Positions 42,467 through 52,465 are shown, numbered from the stretch's first letter. The stretch is 64,000 nt of DNA from Clostridiales bacterium (GCA_031287685.1 JAITSQ010000010.1:38360-102359); one strand, 5' to 3'. Notes: a model not told the origin generated them from the letters alone. Translations and numbers: made by a program.

Positions 42467-42542
42467 GATAAAATCAACGCTGAGCTACGCCACGCAAAGC
42501 CACGCCTCGTATTTCCCTCGCGCAAAGATTGGAGAGCTTGAC

Positions 42543-42809
42543 TTGAAACCCGACATAACCCACACTCAAACCTTTACGAATTTTGAAAAGGCCGCGAAAA
42601 ACGAGGCTAAAGACGTGTTATTGCAGGTCTGCGCCGCGCTCAAGGAAAAGAGCTACAACCCCGTCAACCAGATCGTGGGCTATATCCTTTCGGGCGACCC
42701 TACCTATATCACGAGCCACCGCAACGCCCGCTCGGCCATTTCCGCAATGGAGCGCGACGAGCTTTTAGAGGAGCTTGTCACTTTTTACCTGAAAAACAAC
42801 GATGTGTGA
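42543..42809 (+). CDS. ireB: IreB family regulatory phosphoprotein
   Basis: The family core is EAKDVLLQVCAALKEKSYNP then VNQIVGYILSGDPTYI and RNARSAISAMERDELLEELV. IreB proteins are small cytoplasmic targets of PASTA kinases such as IreK in Enterococcus, affecting cell-wall stress tolerance. The open frame extends back to 42414, but the promoter ends at 42466. TTG 42543 has GGAGAG 6 bases upstream and gives 88 residues, the normal size, so I use it. It overlaps ruvX by 8 bp, the usual Firmicute neighbour. Confidence 0.9.
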   Translation: MKPDITHTQTFTNFEKAAKNEAKDVLLQVCAALKEKSYNPVNQIVGYILSGDPTYITSHRNARSAISAMERDELLEELVTFYLKNNDV

Positions 42810-43569
42810 CTCCGGGCGCGTTCTGTCCATTGATTACGGCGGTCGGGCGATAGGAATCGCCGTCAGCGACGAACTGCGCACCTGCGCTTTCGGCCTGGAG
42901 GTAATCCGCCGCGCGGACGAATCCGCCATAAAACCCGTAACCGCGAGGCTTCGGGAGATTATGAGGGAGTACGGCGTTACCGAAGTGGTGCTCGGCTTGC
43001 CCAAAACCCTAGACAACCGGCTTGACCTGGCGGCGCGGAAGGTAATGGATTTTCAGGAGCGCCTGAGCCGAAATTTTAAGAGCGTCAGAATCACCCTCTG
43101 GGACGAGCGTTTTTCAACCGTCGGGGCGGAGCGCACCCTGCGCGAGTCCGGGTTTCGCGGAAAGAAATCATCAGCCGTCATAGACGAAGCGGCGGCTGTG
43201 TTTATTTTGCAGGGATACCTTGAGTATCTCCGCAACCAAAATAAAAATAAGGAGACTGAAATGAGCGACGACGATTTTAACAACGAGGAATTTGACGATT
43301 TGGACGTGCTTTCGATTGTTGACGACGAAACCGGGGAGCAGATTGACCTTGAAATCATCGCTTCCGCGGAGCATAACGGCGTTACCTACCACCTTGTCGT
43401 GGAGCTGCCGGAGGACGAGGACGGCCTGGAGGAGGCCGAAGAGGAGGCCGATTGCCTTATTCTGAAAGAAACCGAAGCGGAGGGCGAAGCCGTTTACGAG
43501 GTGCTGTCGGACGACAGCCCGGATTTTGAGGGAATCGCCGGCTTATTTGACGAATTTATAGGAGAATGA
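42802..43569 (+). CDS. ruvX: RuvX (YqgF) Holliday-junction resolvase-like protein fused to DUF1292
   Basis: Residues 1-150 are a complete YqgF/RuvX RNase H-fold domain (VLSIDYGGRAIGIAVSDELR, VLGLPKTLDNRLD, LWDERFSTVGAERTL, VIDEAAAVFILQGYL), implicated in pre-16S rRNA 5' maturation. After a short linker (NQNKNKETE), the rest is a DUF1292 domain (DLDVLSIVDDETGEQIDLEI, VTYHLVVEL). In related bacteria these are two separate genes in this order. Here one frame covers both, yet an AAGGAG 6 bases before ATG 43261 would allow separate translation of DUF1292. The 151-bp gap to rnj holds no gene. Confidence 0.88.
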   Translation: MCDSGRVLSIDYGGRAIGIAVSDELRTCAFGLEVIRRADESAIKPVTARLREIMREYGVTEVVLGLPKTLDNRLDLAARKVMDFQERLSRNFKSVRITLWDERFSTVGAERTLRESGFRGKKSSAVIDEAAAVFILQGYLEYLRNQNKNKETEMSDDDFNNEEFDDLDVLSIVDDETGEQIDLEIIASAEHNGVTYHLVVELPEDEDGLEEAEEEADCLILKETEAEGEAVYEVLSDDSPDFEGIAGLFDEFIGE

Positions 43570-43720
43570 CGCTGAGCGCCTTCTTTACTTAAGAAGCCTT
43601 CCTCGGCGCGAGAAAGCCTTGATTCGCGGCGTTCGCAAAACAAGGCTTCCGTTTGAATACAGCTAACGCTTGAACGCGGAATACAGTTTTTAACAACTAC
43701 TATCGGGAAGTGATTAACAT

Positions 43721-45376
43721 TTGTCTGTAAAAAAATCTAAACTGCGAGTAATACCCCTTGGCGGACTCGGCGAAATCGGCAAGAACATAACCCTGCTTGA
43801 ATACGGCGGCGATATTATACTTATCGACTGCGGCGTGGCCTTTCCGGAGGACGACATGCTCGGCATAGACCTTGTGATACCGGATTTCGCCTACGTGATC
43901 AAAAACGCGGACAAGGTGCGCGGGCTTTTCCTGACTCACGGGCACGAGGATCACATCGGCTCCATACCTTATCTCCTGCACGAAATCAACGTGCCGATTT
44001 ACGGAACGAAACTGACGCTCGGCCTTATTGAGAACAAGCTGCGCGAACACAACATCAAGTCCGACGCGCACTGCGTTTCGCAAGGCCAGACCGTTCGGGC
44101 GGGCTGTTTCGGGGTTGAGTTTATCCGCACGACGCACAGCATTGCCGACTCCGTGGCCTTCGCTATACACACGCCGGTGGGCTGCGTTATACACAGCGGG
44201 GATTTCAAGATTGACCACACCCCAATTCACGGGGAACCCACCGACCTGCAGCGTTTCGCGGAGCTTGGCAAAAAAGGCGTTCTTCTTTTTATGTGCGAAA
44301 GCACGAACGTCGAACAAAAAGGCTATACAATGTCCGAATGTACCGTCGGAACCATTTTTGAGGAAATATTTGAGCAGTCCGAAAACCAGCGCATTATCGT
44401 GGCCACTTTTTCGTCGAACATCCACCGGATTCAGCAGGTAATAAACTCCGCGCATAAGCACCGCCGCAAGGTGGCCATTATCGGCCGGAGTATGATAAAC
44501 ACGGTTAAAACCGCGATTGAGCTTGGCTATATGCAAATCCCGTCGGATATTTTAATCGATATAAGCGAGATTAAAAACTACTCCGCCCACGAGCTGACCA
44601 TCATCACCACCGGCAGCCAGGGGGAGCCTATGGCGGCGCTCTCCCGAATGGCGGTGTCCGACCACCGCCAGGTGGAGATTACGAGCACCGATAAAATCAT
44701 CGTCTCCGCCAGCCCCATACCCGGCAACGAAAAAACTATTTCCAAAGTTATAAACGAGCTTATGAAGCGCGGCGCGGACGTTCTTTACGACGGCCTGAAG
44801 GAAGTGCACGTGTCCGGACACGCCAAGCAGGAGGAAATCAAACTTATGCACGCCCTCGTGCGTCCTCAGTATCTTATGCCTGTGCACGGCGAGTACAGGC
44901 ATCTTAAGCACCATAAGTCCCTCGCTATGTCTATGGGTATGCCGAAAGACAATATTTTCATACTGAACATAGGCGACGTGCTTGAAATAAACGAACAGGG
45001 CGCGCGCGCCGCCACGACAGTCCCAGCGGGGCAAGTGCTCGTGGACGGCCTGGGCGTGGGGGACGTCGGCAATATCGTCCTGCGCGACCGGCGGCATCTT
45101 TCGCAGGACGGCCTTATGATTGTGGTCGTCGGGCTTGACCGGGCCAGCGGCGAGGTTATCTCCGGGCCGGACATAATATCCCGCGGGTTCGTTTACGTGC
45201 GCGAAGCGGAGGATTTGCTCGACGAGGCCCGCGACGTCGTCCGCGGCACGCTTGAATCCTGCGGGAGCGCCGAGTGGTCTTATATGAAGTCGTCCATAAA
45301 AGAGGATCTGCGCGAGTTTCTATGGCATAAAACCAAGCGCAGCCCTATGATTCTGCCCATTATTATGGAGGTGTAG
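43721..45376 (+). CDS. rnj: Ribonuclease J
   Basis: RNase J is a zinc-dependent metallo-beta-lactamase/beta-CASP ribonuclease with endo- and 5'-exonuclease activity, central to mRNA decay in Firmicutes. The 551-residue protein has IPLGGLGEIGKN at the start, LTHGHEDHIGSIPY (about residue 73), HSIADSV, HSGDFKID (about residue 163), and the beta-CASP and C-terminal parts (SGHAKQEEIKLM, PVHGEYRHL). The start is TTG 43721 after a weak GGGAAG. ylbF follows 3 bp later. Confidence 0.95.
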   Translation: MSVKKSKLRVIPLGGLGEIGKNITLLEYGGDIILIDCGVAFPEDDMLGIDLVIPDFAYVIKNADKVRGLFLTHGHEDHIGSIPYLLHEINVPIYGTKLTLGLIENKLREHNIKSDAHCVSQGQTVRAGCFGVEFIRTTHSIADSVAFAIHTPVGCVIHSGDFKIDHTPIHGEPTDLQRFAELGKKGVLLFMCESTNVEQKGYTMSECTVGTIFEEIFEQSENQRIIVATFSSNIHRIQQVINSAHKHRRKVAIIGRSMINTVKTAIELGYMQIPSDILIDISEIKNYSAHELTIITTGSQGEPMAALSRMAVSDHRQVEITSTDKIIVSASPIPGNEKTISKVINELMKRGADVLYDGLKEVHVSGHAKQEEIKLMHALVRPQYLMPVHGEYRHLKHHKSLAMSMGMPKDNIFILNIGDVLEINEQGARAATTVPAGQVLVDGLGVGDVGNIVLRDRRHLSQDGLMIVVVGLDRASGEVISGPDIISRGFVYVREAEDLLDEARDVVRGTLESCGSAEWSYMKSSIKEDLREFLWHKTKRSPMILPIIMEV

Positions 45377-45379
45377 AAA

Positions 45380-45745
45380 ATGGAAGATTCCGCTTCCGAT
45401 GTAGTGCGAAGCGCGGAAAATCTGGCCGCCGCCCTTAACGAGTGTCCGGAGCTTAAAAAACTCTTGCTCCTGCGCGAAAAAATCGCCGCGAACCCGGAGC
45501 TTGAGGGCAAGCTCCGCCAGTTCAAGCGCGCCAGCTTCAATATTGAGAGCAAGCGCGCCCAGGGCGACGCGGTTTCTTTCGAGGAGGAGCAGGCCGTGGG
45601 CAGACTTTACGCCGACGTGCTCTTTAATGAAGACGGCCGCGTCTGCCTCGAAACAGAGGACAGGATTTTCGATATTCTGCGCAAAGTATATGAAATAATC
45701 AGCGACACGGAGTTTGCGCGAATACAGGAGGAAACGCGCGTCTGA
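45380..45745 (+). CDS. YlbF family regulator (RNase Y complex-type)
   Basis: The 121-residue, almost fully helical protein shows the YlbF/YmcA (Com_YlbF) family pattern: a first helix ending in [19 protein letters not shown], then [17 protein letters not shown] and a terminal helix ([19 protein letters not shown]). In Bacillus, YlbF with YmcA and YaaT modulates RNase Y activity, sporulation and competence. Location directly after RNase J is consistent with a role in RNA decay (inference). The ATG is followed closely by the asnS ribosome-binding site. Confidence 0.78.
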   Translation: MEDSASDVVRSAENLAAALNECPELKKLLLLREKIAANPELEGKLRQFKRASFNIESKRAQGDAVSFEEEQAVGRLYADVLFNEDGRVCLETEDRIFDILRKVYEIISDTEFARIQEETRV

Positions 45746-45770
45746 GCGCGGCTTTACGGAGGATTTTCAT

Positions 45771-47126
45771 ATGATCAGGCCCACGTTTGCGGAGCTTTAT
45801 AAGAACACCGCCGATTATTTGGATAAAGAGGCCTCCTTTTCGGGCTGGGCGCGCACGGCGCGCTCGTCGAAGAATTTCGGCTTTATCGAGCTTAACGACG
45901 GCAGCTGTTTCAAGTGCGTCCAAGTCGTTTTTGACGACTCGCTGCCTAACTTTGCCGAAGCGGCGCGGCTGGGCGCGGGTTCGGCCGTTTCCGTGACGGG
46001 GGAGGTCGTCCTCAGCCCCGGCGCGAAGCAGCCCTTTGAAATCAAGGCCCGGAGCGTTGAAATAACCGGACCCTCCCCGGAAACTTACCCGCTTCAGAAA
46101 AAGCGCCATACCGTGGAGTTTCTGCGGACAATCGCGCATCTGCGCCCCCGCTCGAACACTTTTTCGGCGGTTTTTCGGGTGCGCTCCCGCGCCTCCCTGG
46201 CCATACACCGCTTTTTCGGGGAGCGCGGCTTTGTTTACGTCCACACGCCGATAATCACCGGCAGCGACGCGGAGGGCGCGGGCGAAATGTTCAGCGTCCG
46301 CGCGTCCTCAACCTCAAAAGACGAATTTTTCGGCAAGCCGGCCAGCCTCACCGTCAGCGGCCAGCTTTCCGCGGAGGCTTTCGCGCAGGCCTTCGGAAAA
46401 GTCTATACCTTCGGGCCGACTTTCCGCGCCGAAAACTCCAACACCACGCGGCACGCCGCCGAGTTCTGGATGGTCGAGCCAGAAATCGCCTTCGCGGATT
46501 TACGCGACGACGCGCGCCTGGCGGAGGATTTGCTCAAATACGTCATTTCCGACCTCCTTTCAAATTGCCCGGACGAAATGGAGTTTTTCGGGAGGTTCAT
46601 AGACGAGGGGCTTGGCGGGCGGCTCCGGAACGTGCTTGATTCGGATTTCGCTCACATATCCTATACGGAAGCGGTCGAAATCCTTCAAAAATCCGGCGAA
46701 ACCTTCAAATATCCCGTTTCCTGGGGCGCGGAGCTTCAGACGGAGCACGAAAGGCACCTCACGGAGCGGGCGTTCGGGCGGCCCGTTTTCGTCACGGATT
46801 ACCCCAAGGAAATCAAGGCTTTTTATATGCGCCGCAACGACGACGGGCGCACGGTCGCCGCTATGGACCTGCTCGCCCCCGGCATAGGGGAAATTATCGG
46901 CGGCAGCCAGAGGGAGGAGCGCCTGCCCGTGCTGGAATCCGTTATGGCGGAAGCGCGGCTGAACCCGGCCGACTATTGGTGGTACCTTGACCTGCGCCGC
47001 TTCGGCGGCTGCCCGCACGCCGGCTTCGGCTTGGGCTTTGAACGGCTCCTGATGTACGTCACGGGAATGAAAAATATCCGCGACGTGATCCCCTTTCCGA
47101 GAACCGCGGGAAGTCTTGATTTTTAG
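45771..47126 (+). CDS. asnS: Asparaginyl-tRNA synthetase
   Basis: This class II enzyme charges tRNA-Asn. The start ATG at 45771 has ACGGAGGA 6 bases upstream, giving 451 residues. The N-terminal OB fold ([23 protein letters not shown]) binds the anticodon. The catalytic core has motif 2 ([22 protein letters not shown]) and motif 3 ([15 protein letters not shown]). [21 protein letters not shown] is typical of AsnRS. It is last in the rnj-ylbF-asnS run. It is not a T-box-type leader gene as far as can be seen. Confidence 0.96.
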   Translation: MIRPTFAELYKNTADYLDKEASFSGWARTARSSKNFGFIELNDGSCFKCVQVVFDDSLPNFAEAARLGAGSAVSVTGEVVLSPGAKQPFEIKARSVEITGPSPETYPLQKKRHTVEFLRTIAHLRPRSNTFSAVFRVRSRASLAIHRFFGERGFVYVHTPIITGSDAEGAGEMFSVRASSTSKDEFFGKPASLTVSGQLSAEAFAQAFGKVYTFGPTFRAENSNTTRHAAEFWMVEPEIAFADLRDDARLAEDLLKYVISDLLSNCPDEMEFFGRFIDEGLGGRLRNVLDSDFAHISYTEAVEILQKSGETFKYPVSWGAELQTEHERHLTERAFGRPVFVTDYPKEIKAFYMRRNDDGRTVAAMDLLAPGIGEIIGGSQREERLPVLESVMAEARLNPADYWWYLDLRRFGGCPHAGFGLGFERLLMYVTGMKNIRDVIPFPRTAGSLDF

Positions 47127-47171
47127 CCCACGTAAAGCAAGGCAATTCCGCGCGCGTGGGATAAATTTAGC

Positions 47172-47201
47172 TTGACTTTTTACCCGAAAATGTGATATGA
47201 T
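47172..47201 (+). promoter_or_regulatory. Predicted sigma-A promoter of tRNA-Leu
   Basis: TTGACT (47172-47177) and TATGAT (47196-47201) are 18 bp apart; transcription would start about 12 bases before the tRNA. The kinase gene 30 bp past the tRNA has no separate promoter visible. Confidence 0.75.
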
Positions 47202-47219
47202 AGATTAAATATCGCGTTC

Positions 47220-47303
47220 GCTCAAATGGCGGAATAGGTAGACGCAAGGGACTTAAAATCCCTCGGCAGCAATGCCGTGCCGGTTCAAGTCCGGCTTTGA
47301 GCA
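47220..47303 (+). tRNA. tRNA-Leu (anticodon TAA)
   Basis: The acceptor arm GCTCAAA pairs with TTTGAGC. The D-arm contains GCGGAATAGGTAGACGC. The anticodon loop CTTAAAA (anticodon TAA, for UUA codons) is on an AGGGA/TCCCT stem. The long variable arm typical of leucine tRNAs and the T-loop GTTCAAG are present. The 84-base gene has no encoded CCA; the discriminator is A at 47303. No terminator separates it from the following gene. Confidence 0.96.
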
Positions 47304-47333
47304 ATGGAGCGGGCTGCTTAAGGAGAAGCGTAA

Positions 47334-49835
47334 TTGAATTCCAAATTTAAGGCTATGATGAAAACAAATTATCACCAAATTCTGTTTGTCTTTGTCGCGT
47401 TTCTGACAATGATTTTGGTGAGCTATTATTACGCCAACGACATTGTGCGCGACCAAATGGACATTATAGCGAACGAGGCTATGGCTTCGGCCTCGACCAC
47501 GGTTTCCTCGTCCATAGACCGTATGACCATTTCTTTCCTTGCCTTCGCGCACACCACGCAGTCTATGCTCAAGAACGACCGCCCCGAAGACCAGATACTC
47601 GCCGCGGTCAAAGACGTGAACAGCTATTATCTCGACTCAAAGTCCGCTATGCCCGAATTTATCAAGGTTTACGCTTACATTAACCATACCTATATCGACG
47701 GCTCCGGCTGGACGCCTCCGCCCGACTATGAGCCGGAGAACCGCCCGTGGTATCAGTCGGCGGTCAGGGCCGGCGGAAGCGCCGCGTTCTCAAATCCGCG
47801 CCTGGACGAAAGCTCCGCTTCGGCGGGCCGGGTTATGACCATTTCCAAAGCGCTCTACAACGAGCGTTCGGAGCTGGTCGGCGTGGCCTGTATGGACGTT
47901 TCTTTCTCTTACCTTGAGCAGTACATTCAGAATAAAAAGCTCGGCTCCGAAGGGCACGGCATTTTAATAAGCGACGACCAAACCGTATTGGTCAGCAATA
48001 ACGAAGCGGCTATCGGCAAAAAACTCTCCGAGATGGGCTACGGGTACACGGACCTGGCCCTTATGCTTAGCTCCGGCCAGCACATAGATTCCGTCGAGTT
48101 TTTGGACGGAGACAACCGCGAATCCATAGCCTTTTTCCGCAGCACCGCCCTTAACTGGCAAATCGGCTTGATTTCGCCGAAAACGGCGTATTACGAGAAA
48201 ATTTACAGCCTTGTTATGACGATGGCCGTACTGGGCTTTATTCTTATGCTTACCTCCGTTTACCTCCTTATCTCCACATATATGGAGAAAATCCGCAGCG
48301 ACGAGGAAAACGCCAGTAAATCCACTTTCCTGGCGCGAATGAGCCACGAAATCCGCACGCCTATGAACGCTATTATCGGTATGACCGGAATAGCCCGGAA
48401 AAGCTCCGACTTAACCAAAATCCAATATTGCCTTGACAAGGTGGCGGACGCTTCCGAACACCTGCTCGGCGTAATAAACGACATTCTGGATATGTCGAAA
48501 ATAGAAGCTGGGAAGCTCCAGCTTGACCCCACCGATTTTCTTATACAGACGATGATTGACCGGGTTATAAACCTCTCCTCGTTCCGCATAAAGAAAAAGA
48601 ACCAGAGCCTGGCCGTGCAAGTAGACGACGACGTGCCGAAATCTATAATCGCCGACATCCAGCGGCTTTCCCAGGTTATAACGAACCTGCTCTCAAACGC
48701 CAATAAATTCACGCCCGAAACCGGCGAAATTAAGCTGACCCTGCAATGCCTTGAGCGCAACTCCGAAAAATGCCGCCTGCGCATAGAGTGCGAGGACACG
48801 GGCATAGGCATTTCCGAGGACCAGAAACGCCGCCTTTTCAACTCCTTCGAGCAAGCGGACGCCTCCACCTCCCGAAAATTCGGCGGCACGGGCCTGGGTC
48901 TTTCCATATCAAAATGTATCGTCGAGATGATGGACGGAGAGATTTGGATTGAGTCGCAGCCCGGTATGGGTTCAAAGTTTATTTTCACTATAAACGTGGG
49001 CGTGGGCGTGTCCGACTATATGTCTAACATCCAGACCGACTATAACTGGAGCAAACTGCGCGTGGCCGTCGTTTCGCAATTGAAGTCCGTCCACGACGCT
49101 TTTATAACCCTGTCCGAAATGCTCGGCTTCTCCCTGAAATCTATGCAGGACGGGTTTGAGGCCATAAAGAACATAGCCGGCTCGGCGGAGCGGCCAAACA
49201 TTGTTTTCGCGGATTGCTCGCTCAAGGGGCTGTCCGGGCTTGAGCTTGTGCGCGAAATGCGGGAGCGCGGCTTCAGCGAGATATATGTCGCCATAATGGC
49301 GCAGGAAGCCAGCCCGGCCTCCAAAGAAGCGCAGGCTGCCGGCGCCGACAAGGTTATCCCTATGCCCCTCGCGCGGACGGACGTTCTGGACGTAATAGTG
49401 AGTTACGCCGCCCAGTCCGCGGGCTTGTACGACGCGAGAGGCTCCGCTTCGGCGACTTTCCCCGAGAAAACCCTGCTCATAGCCGAAGATGTGGACATAA
49501 ACCGCGAGATAGTCAGCGCGATGCTTGAGCAGACCGAGGTGTCCATAGACTTTGCCGTGGACGGCGAAAACGCTTTTAATATGTTCGCGCAGAACCCCTA
49601 CAAATACGATATGATTTTTATGGACCTTCAGATGCCCATTATGGACGGCTTTGAGGCCACGCGCAAAATACGCTCCCTGTCCGCCGCCCGCGCCGGGGAA
49701 ATACCCATTGTGGCTATGACGGCCAACGTTTTTAAAGAAGACATAGACAAATGCCTTTCCGCCGGTATGAACGACCACGTGGGCAAGCCGATTGACTTAA
49801 ACGAAGTTTTGGAAAAAATGGGGAAATATTTGTAA
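47334..49835 (+). CDS. dCache-type hybrid histidine kinase with two receiver domains
   Basis: A membrane helix (about 15-34) and a second at about 295-318 enclose an extracellular dCache-like sensor (PEFIKVYAYINHTYIDGSGWT, RPWYQSAVRAGG, VACMDVSFSYLEQYI). The HisKA box ARMSHEIRTPMNAIIGMTG (His about residue 339) and an ATPase domain (NLLSNANKFTPETGE, GGTGLGLSISKCIVEM) follow. A first receiver-like domain (VFADCSLKG) and a second canonical one (FMDLQMPIMDGFEATRKIR) end the protein. It starts at TTG 47334 after AAGGAGA, only 30 bp after tRNA-Leu. Its partners are unknown. Confidence 0.88.
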   Translation: MNSKFKAMMKTNYHQILFVFVAFLTMILVSYYYANDIVRDQMDIIANEAMASASTTVSSSIDRMTISFLAFAHTTQSMLKNDRPEDQILAAVKDVNSYYLDSKSAMPEFIKVYAYINHTYIDGSGWTPPPDYEPENRPWYQSAVRAGGSAAFSNPRLDESSASAGRVMTISKALYNERSELVGVACMDVSFSYLEQYIQNKKLGSEGHGILISDDQTVLVSNNEAAIGKKLSEMGYGYTDLALMLSSGQHIDSVEFLDGDNRESIAFFRSTALNWQIGLISPKTAYYEKIYSLVMTMAVLGFILMLTSVYLLISTYMEKIRSDEENASKSTFLARMSHEIRTPMNAIIGMTGIARKSSDLTKIQYCLDKVADASEHLLGVINDILDMSKIEAGKLQLDPTDFLIQTMIDRVINLSSFRIKKKNQSLAVQVDDDVPKSIIADIQRLSQVITNLLSNANKFTPETGEIKLTLQCLERNSEKCRLRIECEDTGIGISEDQKRRLFNSFEQADASTSRKFGGTGLGLSISKCIVEMMDGEIWIESQPGMGSKFIFTINVGVGVSDYMSNIQTDYNWSKLRVAVVSQLKSVHDAFITLSEMLGFSLKSMQDGFEAIKNIAGSAERPNIVFADCSLKGLSGLELVREMRERGFSEIYVAIMAQEASPASKEAQAAGADKVIPMPLARTDVLDVIVSYAAQSAGLYDARGSASATFPEKTLLIAEDVDINREIVSAMLEQTEVSIDFAVDGENAFNMFAQNPYKYDMIFMDLQMPIMDGFEATRKIRSLSAARAGEIPIVAMTANVFKEDIDKCLSAGMNDHVGKPIDLNEVLEKMGKYL

Positions 49836-49844
49836 TTTTATACA

Positions 49845-49865
49845 GCCGTTTTTAAATTAAACGGC
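49845..49865 (+). terminator. Weak hairpin after the dCache hybrid kinase gene
   Basis: GCCGTTT (49845-49851) pairs with AAACGGC (49859-49865) across a short AT loop, 10 bp past the kinase stop and 31 bp before argG. It lacks a T-run, so it may be only partly effective. Confidence 0.4.
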
Positions 49866-49896
49866 CTACACCTAAACCTTAAGGAGAGAAAACGGT

Positions 49897-51114
49897 ATGT
49901 CGGAAAAAATAGTGTTAGCGTATTCAGGAGGGCTTGACACCACGGTCATAATCCCGTGGCTGAAGGAAAACTACGACGACCCGGAAATAATCGCGGTTTG
50001 TATTGACGTGGGCCAGGGGAAGGAAACCGACGGCCTTGAGGCTCGGGCCAAGGCCTCCGGCGCGTCGGAGTGCCTCATTCTCGACGTCCGGCGGGAGTTT
50101 ATCACCGATTACGTCTATCCTATGGTTAAAGCCGGCGCGGTGTACGAGAGCAAGTACCTTCTCGGCACGTCCATCGCCCGGCCCCTTATCGGAAAAATTC
50201 TGGCTGAAATCGCCATAGAGCGCGGGGCCAGCGCAATCTGTCACGGCGCCACCGGCAAAGGCAACGACCAGATTCGCTTCGAGCTTGCTATAAAGGCTTT
50301 CGCGCCGCGTATAAAGGTAATCGCCGCTTGGCGGCACCCTAACTGGACGCTCCATTCACGAGAGGCGGAAATCGAGTATCTTCAGGCTCGGGGCATAGAG
50401 TGCCCTATGAGCAAGAGCGACAGCTACAGCCGCGACCGCAATTTATGGCACTTAAGCCACGAAGGCCTGGAGCTTGAGGACCCGGCCAACGAACCGAATT
50501 TCGACAAGCTCCTTCAGCTTTCCGTAACCCCCGAAAAAGCGCCGGACGCGCCGACGTATGTCAGCATATCCTTCGAGCGCGGCGCGCCCGTAAAAATCGA
50601 CGGGCAGGCCAAAGACCCTGTTGAAATAATGGACTATTTGAACGAAATCGGCGGCAAAAACGGCATAGGCATAGCCGATTTGACCGAAAACCGCGTCGTG
50701 GGGATGAAATCCCGCGGTGTATACGAAACCCCCGGCGGCACGATTCTGTATTTCGCCCATAGGGACTTAGAGTATCTTTGCCTTGACAAGCAGACCACGG
50801 CCTTTAAGGAGGTCGCCGCGTCGAAATTCGCGGAGCTGACCTATTCCGGCGAATGGTTCACGCCTTTGCGGGAAGCCCTTTCCGCCTTCGTCGATAAGAC
50901 GCAGGAAACCGTCACCGGCGAGGTCCGCCTGAAGCTCTACAAAGGCAACGTGATTTCCGCCGGCGTGAAGTCCCCCTACTCCCTCTACAACGAAGACCTG
51001 GCCAGCTTCACCACAGGAGATTTGTACGACCACCACGACGCGGAGGGCTTCATAACCCTGTTCGGCCTGCCGATTAAGGTGCGCGCCCTTATGAAAGAAA
51101 GAGGAAATGAATAA
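49897..51114 (+). CDS. argG: Argininosuccinate synthase
   Basis: This enzyme ligates citrulline and aspartate with ATP in arginine synthesis. The 405-residue protein has the PP-loop [10 protein letters not shown] (about residue 9), the [13 protein letters not shown] segment (about residue 118), and the C-terminal oligomerisation domain. The ATG follows AAGGAGAG. argH is not adjacent. argR at 33063 is a plausible regulator of it. Its TAA overlaps the next ATG (TAATG). Confidence 0.97.
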   Translation: MSEKIVLAYSGGLDTTVIIPWLKENYDDPEIIAVCIDVGQGKETDGLEARAKASGASECLILDVRREFITDYVYPMVKAGAVYESKYLLGTSIARPLIGKILAEIAIERGASAICHGATGKGNDQIRFELAIKAFAPRIKVIAAWRHPNWTLHSREAEIEYLQARGIECPMSKSDSYSRDRNLWHLSHEGLELEDPANEPNFDKLLQLSVTPEKAPDAPTYVSISFERGAPVKIDGQAKDPVEIMDYLNEIGGKNGIGIADLTENRVVGMKSRGVYETPGGTILYFAHRDLEYLCLDKQTTAFKEVAASKFAELTYSGEWFTPLREALSAFVDKTQETVTGEVRLKLYKGNVISAGVKSPYSLYNEDLASFTTGDLYDHHDAEGFITLFGLPIKVRALMKERGNE

Positions 51115-52424
51115 TGATAAGCTCAGGCCAGGGAAAAACCTCCTCGTTTACGGCTCCGCCCGGCGTTTTCTGCAGGAAAAATTTCAGGCGGCTTAAAGCC
51201 TCTTTCTTGCTGCTGTGCGCTCTCTCGCTTCCGGTAAATGTTTACGCGGCGGGGACGCCGATTAAAATTTCCGTCTGGAACACTTGGGGCGGCGAAAGCT
51301 GGTGGAATCTTACCCCAAACGAGGACCCGGAGGGCATGAAAAAAGCCGACGTCGAGCGCGGCGTCGACTGGTATAAATATGAAATCCCTCACGACCCGCC
51401 GGAAATGGCGGACGGGCGGCTTATGCTCCCGCTCTGGCCCTTGCGCTATCTTGGCGCTCAGGTCAAGTGGGACGAAAAAAGCGGGAGCCTGACCATAACC
51501 CGCGCGTCGAAAACAATCAAGATGAAAACCGGCTCGAAAGAAGCCACGATAAACGGAGACGCGGCGACGCTTGACGAAGCCCCTTACGTCCGGGACGGGC
51601 AGCCCTTTTTCCCCGCGCGGTTCGTGCTGGAGGCTCTGTCCTACAACGTGGAGCTTCAGGGCGATTCCTTCCGGATATGGGAGGACGAAAGCGCCTTCCG
51701 AGACACCACCACCAAGGCTTGGATTCTCGGCTGTCAGGCTATCCTCGGGAAAAAGAATAAGAACGACGTATACGCCATAGGTATGCCGCCGGACTATTAC
51801 GACCCCGCCGGGGCCAGGCGTGAGCTTCTGGCCAGTTCGTGGAACATAAATTCCAATTATGATTTAATGCGGACTATCTTCAGTATGACCGACCACGGCC
51901 ATAACGAAAACTTCAAGGAGGAAACGGCGGCAATCCGCAAAATGGGCGATTTATCCAAAGCCCCGTTCACCGAAAAAGAGCGGGCGTTCCTCAAGCAGAA
52001 CCTGGCCATGAGCGATAAATGGGGAGAGCGCGGCATTGTCGCTTGGGATCTTTTCCGAATGATGCAGCTGATTTCCTGGGGATACGGCGCGGGATACCTC
52101 TCGCTGGACAGCGCGTATGTGTACGCTCAGCCGGTGGCCGACCGCCTCAAGGAAAATTTTTCCTCTTGGGACGAAGCCACCGAAAATTATATGGACGGCT
52201 ACGCCTGGTGGTCACGCACGCTCAAAACCGACGAAGGCACGGAATACAAGGAGCGCCTGCAAATCTACGACGACCTTAAGGCGGCCCAGAAAACGGACGG
52301 CACGCTCTTTGACCCAAAATGCTGGAGCGAACCCGTCGGAATACCGGGGGCGATTAAATTTAAATTCCCGGATATGTCGAAATATGACAAAAAGCTTGAG
52401 TTTGACGAAAAGGCGGAATGGTAA
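51114..52424 (+). CDS. Secreted DUF1266 protein with copper-amine-oxidase-N-like domain
   Basis: The signal peptide lies unusually far in (SFLLLCALSLPVNVYAAG, about residues 30-47), so the true start may be later. Residues about 95-185 resemble the copper amine oxidase N-terminal repeat (ADGRLMLPLWPLRYLGAQVKWDE, then FFPARFVLEALSYNVEL). The C-terminal half is a DUF1266 domain (WILGCQAILG, WDLFRMMQLISWGYGAGYLS, SSWDEATENYMDGYAWW). DUF1266 function is unknown. Its start overlaps the argG stop, but the products are unrelated. A strong terminator follows. Confidence 0.72.
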   Translation: MISSGQGKTSSFTAPPGVFCRKNFRRLKASFLLLCALSLPVNVYAAGTPIKISVWNTWGGESWWNLTPNEDPEGMKKADVERGVDWYKYEIPHDPPEMADGRLMLPLWPLRYLGAQVKWDEKSGSLTITRASKTIKMKTGSKEATINGDAATLDEAPYVRDGQPFFPARFVLEALSYNVELQGDSFRIWEDESAFRDTTTKAWILGCQAILGKKNKNDVYAIGMPPDYYDPAGARRELLASSWNINSNYDLMRTIFSMTDHGHNENFKEETAAIRKMGDLSKAPFTEKERAFLKQNLAMSDKWGERGIVAWDLFRMMQLISWGYGAGYLSLDSAYVYAQPVADRLKENFSSWDEATENYMDGYAWWSRTLKTDEGTEYKERLQIYDDLKAAQKTDGTLFDPKCWSEPVGIPGAIKFKFPDMSKYDKKLEFDEKAEW

Positions 52425-52426
52425 AT

Positions 52427-52465
52427 AAAAAAGGCGGGGAAGCGTTGCGCTTCCCCGCCTTTTTT
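52427..52465. terminator. Bidirectional terminator with an 18-bp perfect stem
   Basis: AAAAAAGGCGGGGAAGCG and CGCTTCCCCGCCTTTTTT form a perfect 18-bp stem around the loop TTG, with A-run and T-run on the two sides. It stands between the convergent DUF1266 and yhbY genes; its last bases touch the yhbY stop region. Confidence 0.88.

Noticed and set aside
43570..43720. Possible repeat or small RNA between the ruvX fusion and rnj
   Set aside because: Only weak inverted matches are visible, without module borders, a promoter or a terminator.
47141..47160. GGCAATTCCGCG as another MITE end before tRNA-Leu
   Set aside because: Only one short partial match, with no inverse partner nearby.
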